In this document: positions 4,782-8,120 of the stretch, one piece after another
Layout: each line of letters begins with the position of its first letter
Position numbering within the stretch: the stretch's first letter is position 1
Assembly: GCA_031260825.1 (NCBI GenBank)
Contig: JAISKS010000017.1
Location: 1-8,120, forward strand
DNA length: 8,120 bases
Reading direction: 5' to 3'
Origin: Bifidobacteriaceae bacterium
GTDB taxonomy: Bacteria > Actinomycetota > Actinomycetes > Actinomycetales > Bifidobacteriaceae
Notes under the pieces: generated by a model
Told to the model about the DNA's origin: nothing
What the model saw: the letters and a program-made list of their open reading frames with translations, nothing else
Database searches by the model: none
Position numbers and translations under genes: made by a program

Positions 4782-5752
4782 TATTTTGACTCCTGTTTTT
4801 TAGAGTTTTTAGCATCAGTTTTCGCAGCATAGTCAGCGGATTTTTCACTAGAGTCATCACTAGAATTTGCTTCAGAATCTTCACTCAAATCTTCGCTAAT
4901 ATCTTCTTTAATATCTCTTGGCGCTTTCCAAACGTAATGTTCTCTCTTCATAGTTTTGCGGTCAAATCTTGTATATTCAGGAGCAGATTCTCCTCTAAGT
5001 TTTTCCTCTAAAAGCACAATTGATTCCCAAATTAAATCATCAAAACTTTCTAAAACCAAAGCTGCATCTTCGCCATGTTTGTCATCAAGATTTTTCCAAG
5101 TGCTAAAAAGATTTGCATAATTAATTTCGGTACCAACTAAAATAGAAAGTGTTTTTCGGCGCTTTCCAAAACATGATACAAACTTTCCAAACGGAATATT
5201 ATGCCATTTATTTTGCTCAGCCCATTGTGCAATAGGAATCAATGGAGCCCCCGTTTCTAGGGCTAATCTGGCAGCTCCGGTTTTTAAAGTCATTGGCCAA
5301 AACTCAGGATCTTTAGTATATGTACCTTCTGGATATAGAGTTAATGTACCACCTTTTTTTACAATATCAATCGATTCTTCAAGAGCATCGGCAGCTTTAT
5401 CAGTACCTCTTACAACAGAAATAATTTTGATATGAGAAAGTATCCAACCAATAAAAAACATATTTGCAAGTTTATCTTTAACCATCATTCGAGGCCATCT
5501 TCCGCGGCGAACAATCACTTCAGGCATCACAACAGCATCATACATTGAGATATGATTTGCGACAATTATCGCAGGACCTTTCAGCGGAATATTCTCAACA
5601 TTATATTCAACACGCCTACTTGTGGTTCTATAAAAAAGTCTTACAATCACAAGCACAGCGCGGAAAACCATATCATTTGGTTTCCAATCAGAATAGCGTT
5701 TTAAACCGAAATGCGGAGTATGATGAGTTTGATTTACGAAAGTTTTTGCCAT
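4781..5752 (-). CDS. plsC: 1-acyl-sn-glycerol-3-phosphate acyltransferase (PlsC family)
   Basis: PlsC transfers a fatty acyl group to lysophosphatidic acid, making phosphatidic acid at the cytoplasmic membrane. This 323-residue protein has the acyltransferase motif NHISMYD (66-72, the catalytic NHx4D His and Asp), VVRGTD (113-118) and LYPEGTYTKDPEFWPM (139-154). KTGAARLAL (157-165) and GAPLIPIAQW (168-177) follow. The TKDPxxWPM variant is characteristic of actinobacterial homologues. A hydrophobic stretch at about 97-114 could contact the membrane; there is no signal peptide. Residues about 281-323 form a low-complexity tail, first Asp/Glu/Ser-rich and then Lys-rich, which is longer than the catalytic core needs. 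The start follows the rmlA stop by 6 bases with no visible Shine-Dalgarno, so translation probably depends on rmlA. The exact acyl acceptor is inferred from the family. Confidence 0.92.
   Translation of the reverse strand: MAKTFVNQTHHTPHFGLKRYSDWKPNDMVFRAVLVIVRLFYRTTSRRVEYNVENIPLKGPAIIVANHISMYDAVVMPEVIVRRGRWPRMMVKDKLANMFFIGWILSHIKIISVVRGTDKAADALEESIDIVKKGGTLTLYPEGTYTKDPEFWPMTLKTGAARLALETGAPLIPIAQWAEQNKWHNIPFGKFVSCFGKRRKTLSILVGTEINYANLFSTWKNLDDKHGEDAALVLESFDDLIWESIVLLEEKLRGESAPEYTRFDRKTMKREHYVWKAPRDIKEDISEDLSEDSEANSSDDSSEKSADYAAKTDAKNSKKQESK
4782..4796 (-). promoter_or_regulatory. gpsA ribosome binding site inside plsC
   Basis: On the minus strand CAGGAG is followed by TCAAAATA and then the gpsA ATG, an 8-base spacing from the AGGAG core. 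It lies within the last plsC codons (Gln-Glu-Ser-Lys). It fixes the start at 4781 and supports the unusual N-terminal extension of GpsA. Confidence 0.75.
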
Positions 5753-5758
5753 AATAAA

Positions 5759-6616
5759 TTAGATTTTTAAGTATTTACCATATCCTGATTTTAATAAATC
5801 ATTACTAATTTCTTCAAGTCTTTGAGCTGATATCCAACCATTTTTATAAGCAGCAACTTCTGGACTTCCAATAATCTGACCAGTACGTTTTTGAATGACT
5901 CGCACGAATTCTGCAGCCTCAACCATTGAATCAATTGTGCCTGTATCAAGCCAAACATCTGACTCATCGAGCAATGCAACTTGAAGTTTATTTTGCTTTA
6001 AATAAATCTCATTTACAGTAGTGATCTCGTACTCTCCGCGCGCAGAAGGCTCAATAGATTTTGCGATTTCAACAACTGAATTATCATAAAAATAAAGTCC
6101 AACAAGTGCATAATTCGACTTTGGATGTTCAGGTTTTTCTTCAACAGAAATTGCGTTCATATTCTCGTCAAAAGCAACAACACCATAGCGCTCAGGATCT
6201 GAAACTTTATACGCAAACACAACTCCCCCATCAGGATCTGTAGCATTTAAAAGTTTATCATCGATATTATCATTCATTCCGTAGAATAAATTATCACCTA
6301 AAATTAATGCAACTTTTTCATTGCCAATAAATTTTTCACCGATTGTAAACGCTTGCGCAAGACCATCTGGACTAGGCTGAACTTCATAAGAAATTTTAAT
6401 TCCCCATTGAGACCCATCGCCCAAAAGTTTTTGAAAACCAGGCATATCTTCAGGAGTTGAAATGATAAGAATATCGTCAATTTTCGCATGCATTAATGTA
6501 GCGAGTGGATAATAAATCATTGGCTTATCGTAGATCGGCATAAGCTGTTTACTAATTGCTTGCGTGATCGGATATAGGCGCGTACCACTTCCGCCTGCTA
6601 AAATAATACCTTTCAT
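5759..6616 (-). CDS. rmlA: Glucose-1-phosphate thymidylyltransferase
   Basis: RmlA joins dTTP and glucose-1-phosphate to give dTDP-glucose, the first step of dTDP-L-rhamnose synthesis. From the ATG at 6616 it is 285 residues, the normal size for short-form RmlA. It begins MKGIILAGGSGTRLYP, the nucleotide-binding signature, followed by SKQLMPIYDKPMIYYPL, then LILGDN (metal-binding Asp), VEEKPEHPKS, LVGLYFYD, and ARGEYEITTVN, then WLDTGT. Nothing essential appears to be missing. A GTG two codons earlier would lengthen it by two residues, but that GTG overlaps the AAGGAG ribosome binding site, so the ATG is preferred. It lies 25 bases after rmlCD, which encodes the last two steps; RmlB, the second step, is not in the window. 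TDP-sugar feedback inhibition is known for the family. Confidence 0.96.
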   Translation of the reverse strand: MKGIILAGGSGTRLYPITQAISKQLMPIYDKPMIYYPLATLMHAKIDDILIISTPEDMPGFQKLLGDGSQWGIKISYEVQPSPDGLAQAFTIGEKFIGNEKVALILGDNLFYGMNDNIDDKLLNATDPDGGVVFAYKVSDPERYGVVAFDENMNAISVEEKPEHPKSNYALVGLYFYDNSVVEIAKSIEPSARGEYEITTVNEIYLKQNKLQVALLDESDVWLDTGTIDSMVEAAEFVRVIQKRTGQIIGSPEVAAYKNGWISAQRLEEISNDLLKSGYGKYLKI

Positions 6617-6621
6617 ATTCA

Positions 6622-6627
6622 CTCCTT
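6622..6627 (-). promoter_or_regulatory. rmlA Shine-Dalgarno site
   Basis: On the minus strand AAGGAG is followed by 5 bases (TGAAT) and the ATG at 6616. The upstream GTG (6622-6620) begins with the last G of this site and cannot be served by it, so the site settles the start choice. Confidence 0.85.
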
Positions 6628-6641
6628 AATTGATAATAATA

Positions 6642-8120
6642 TTATACACTTAATGATTTTATATACTCTATAAATTCCGTTTTATAATCAGCTGGCTCGA
6701 ATCCAGTTTTTATAATTTTAGTCAAATCGAAATCAGAATTTGTTGGTCTTGGAGCAAAAAATTCTGCATCTTTAAAATATGTATCAGTGTTTACAGGCGT
6801 AACATCTTGTCTATCTTTTCCGGCAGATTCATATACATCAGCAGCAAATTCTGCCCATGATTTTATGTCACCCGAATTTGAAATATTATATGTTCCATAT
6901 GAGCCAAGAGTTTCTTCATTTTCAAGCAATTTTGAGTCTGAAGATTTTTCATTTGGTACGGTCTCGGAAGCGCCCGGCTTACCCTCCGTCAGCGGGAATT
7001 CAATTAAATGTTTTATCGCGCGAGCTAGCTCTGAGGTGAATGTTAATCGCCCGAATTGGTCGTCAACAACTGAAGGTTTGACTCCCTTTTGCGCAAGATT
7101 ATACATCGTTTTCACGAAATTATTCGCCTCAGGATTTCGACCGATTACCCAAGAAGTTCTGAGGATATAATGTTTATTATAAGTTTCTGCGACTCGATCT
7201 CCAGCAGCTTTTGTCACACCATAAACTGAAAGTGGAGAGAAATCTTCATCTTCAGTATGCGCAGTTTTTGTGCCGTCAAAAACATAATCTGAGCTAATAT
7301 GAAAGAATATTGCATCTTGTTTTTTGGCAGCTGCAGTGAGATTTTTCACGCCATCGACATTTAGTTTCCATGCAAGTTTATTTCCCTCAGGAGTTTCAGC
7401 TTTATCAACGGCAGTCATCGCTGCGGCATTAATTATATAGTCAAATTTACTCGTATCAAATTCGTCGACGGCAGATTTATTTGTGATATCAAGCTCTTGA
7501 AAATCAACACCTGTTGCATTTGGAAAAGTTTTTAAAAGCTCAGATCCGAGCTGTCCTCGTGAACCGACAATTAAGATATTTTCGCCATTTGTAGAGACAG
7601 CTTTTTGGGCTGTAGCTTGTGGGTTTTTTGCTAGCAGATTTGTAGCGGATGATGGTTGTTTTTGTTCAATATTTGTACCGGATGAAATTTCAAATGGCTC
7701 AACATTTTCAATAGTCGGATGAGCCAAATCTTTGTCACTAAGTATCGCATTTTCAAGAGAAATCGGCCAATTAATATTTGCAGTTTTATCGGCAAGATTT
7801 AGGAATTTATATTTCGCATCAGCAAACCAATGCGCGTCAACAAGATAAACATAAGCAGTATTTACCTCAACAGTTTGATAAGAATTTCCAACGCCTTTTG
7901 GTACGAAAATCGCAACGGAAGGATCGATCTCACAAGTGAAAACATTCCCAAAAGTCTCGCCTGCGCGAAGATCTACCCAAGCTCCAAAAACCTTTCCAGT
8001 CGCAACAGAAATGAACTTATTCCAAGGCTCTGCGTGAATTCCGCGAGTTGTACCAACTTCATCATTATAGCTAATATTATTTTGAACAGGAGTAAAATTT
8101 GCGATATCATTATATCCATT
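6642..8120 (-). CDS. rmlCD: RmlC-RmlD fusion: dTDP-4-dehydrorhamnose 3,5-epimerase / reductase (5' end outside window)
   Basis: The frame is open without a stop from the right edge to TAA at 6644-6642, giving 492 visible residues. The first ~140 are RmlC-like cupin: NNISYNDEVGTTRGIHAEPW (RGIH holds the expected catalytic His), KFISVATGKVFGAWVDLR, FVPKGVGNSYQ and YLVDAHWFADA. After a ~40-residue Ser/Gln/Ala-rich linker (about 7690-7580) comes the RmlD short-chain reductase. It has IVGSRGQLG (NAD(P)H loop, 7571-7545), INAAAMTAVDKAE, HISSDYVFDG, VYGVTKAAGD (catalytic YxxxK) and LRTSWVIG, then RPTNSDFD. Together these domains turn dTDP-4-keto-6-deoxyglucose into dTDP-L-rhamnose for cell-surface polysaccharide. 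The fused order RmlC-RmlD is known from bifidobacteria and relatives. An internal TTG at 7727-7725 could be taken as a start, but it lies in the RmlC C-terminus, so a call from there would lose a whole enzyme. A variable, charged insertion (about 6990-6890) occurs in the reductase. Confidence 0.93.
   Translation of the reverse strand, partial: NGYNDIANFTPVQNNISYNDEVGTTRGIHAEPWNKFISVATGKVFGAWVDLRAGETFGNVFTCEIDPSVAIFVPKGVGNSYQTVEVNTAYVYLVDAHWFADAKYKFLNLADKTANINWPISLENAILSDKDLAHPTIENVEPFEISSGTNIEQKQPSSATNLLAKNPQATAQKAVSTNGENILIVGSRGQLGSELLKTFPNATGVDFQELDITNKSAVDEFDTSKFDYIINAAAMTAVDKAETPEGNKLAWKLNVDGVKNLTAAAKKQDAIFFHISSDYVFDGTKTAHTEDEDFSPLSVYGVTKAAGDRVAETYNKHYILRTSWVIGRNPEANNFVKTMYNLAQKGVKPSVVDDQFGRLTFTSELARAIKHLIEFPLTEGKPGASETVPNEKSSDSKLLENEETLGSYGTYNISNSGDIKSWAEFAADVYESAGKDRQDVTPVNTDTYFKDAEFFAPRPTNSDFDLTKIIKTGFEPADYKTEFIEYIKSLSV

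Noticed and set aside
6620..6622. GTG as the rmlA start
   Set aside because: It overlaps the AAGGAG Shine-Dalgarno site, whereas the ATG two codons later is ideally spaced.
6787..7170. 127-codon plus-strand ORF opposite rmlCD
   Set aside because: It is a shadow of the reductase reading frame with no recognisable domain or initiation signal.
7725..7727. TTG as the start of a stand-alone RmlD
   Set aside because: The frame is open upstream and encodes the RmlC domain without interruption to the window edge; no ribosome binding site is evident.

Overview
The window looks like the chromosome of an AT-rich bacterium with an actinobacterial gene set. Three signs support this: a gene coding for an RmlC-RmlD fusion, a PlsC with the actinobacterial-type YPEGTxTKDPxxWPM and KTGAARLAL...TGAPxIPIAQW signatures, and the gene order plsC-gpsA-ddl. 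As I recall it, this combination is typical of Bifidobacteriaceae and relatives, yet the base composition is far more AT-rich than in most of them. A reduced-genome, possibly host-associated member (for example a 'Candidatus Ancillula'-like lineage) is a plausible guess and no more. Stops are TAA or TGA and no reading frame needs recoding, so the standard bacterial code fits.

Layout. 1-95 (minus): the first 31 codons of a HAD-superfamily phosphatase or mutase running off the left edge. 96-277: its promoter, then two short hairpin repeats. 278-697 (minus): a small, very AT-rich three-helix membrane protein of unknown function, with a promoter and a possible 13-codon leader ORF upstream. 789-967: a dispersed-repeat block. 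968-1091: a 12-bp inverted repeat and the ATPase promoter region. 1092-2285 (plus): a DUF4143-type AAA ATPase. 2284-2573: a second, expanded copy of the repeat block with 2.9 tandem 76-bp units, filling the gap between two convergent stop codons. 2558-8120 (minus): a compact cell-envelope operon read right to left, rmlCD (5' end outside the window), rmlA, plsC, gpsA, ddl, with gaps from 25 nt down to a 1-nt overlap.

The operon joins three envelope branches: dTDP-L-rhamnose synthesis (RmlA, RmlC-RmlD), phosphatidic-acid synthesis (GpsA supplies glycerol-3-phosphate, PlsC acylates lysophosphatidate) and peptidoglycan precursor synthesis (Ddl). RmlB is not visible and may lie upstream.

The most interesting observations lie outside the operon. 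All three genes or small ORFs that begin a transcription unit here have a -10 hexamer followed by exactly six bases and then ATG, which predicts leaderless mRNAs. Genes inside the operon instead use Shine-Dalgarno sites or stop/start coupling. The ATPase gene sits between two homologous direct-repeat blocks, one of which supplies the stop codon and last residues of ddl.
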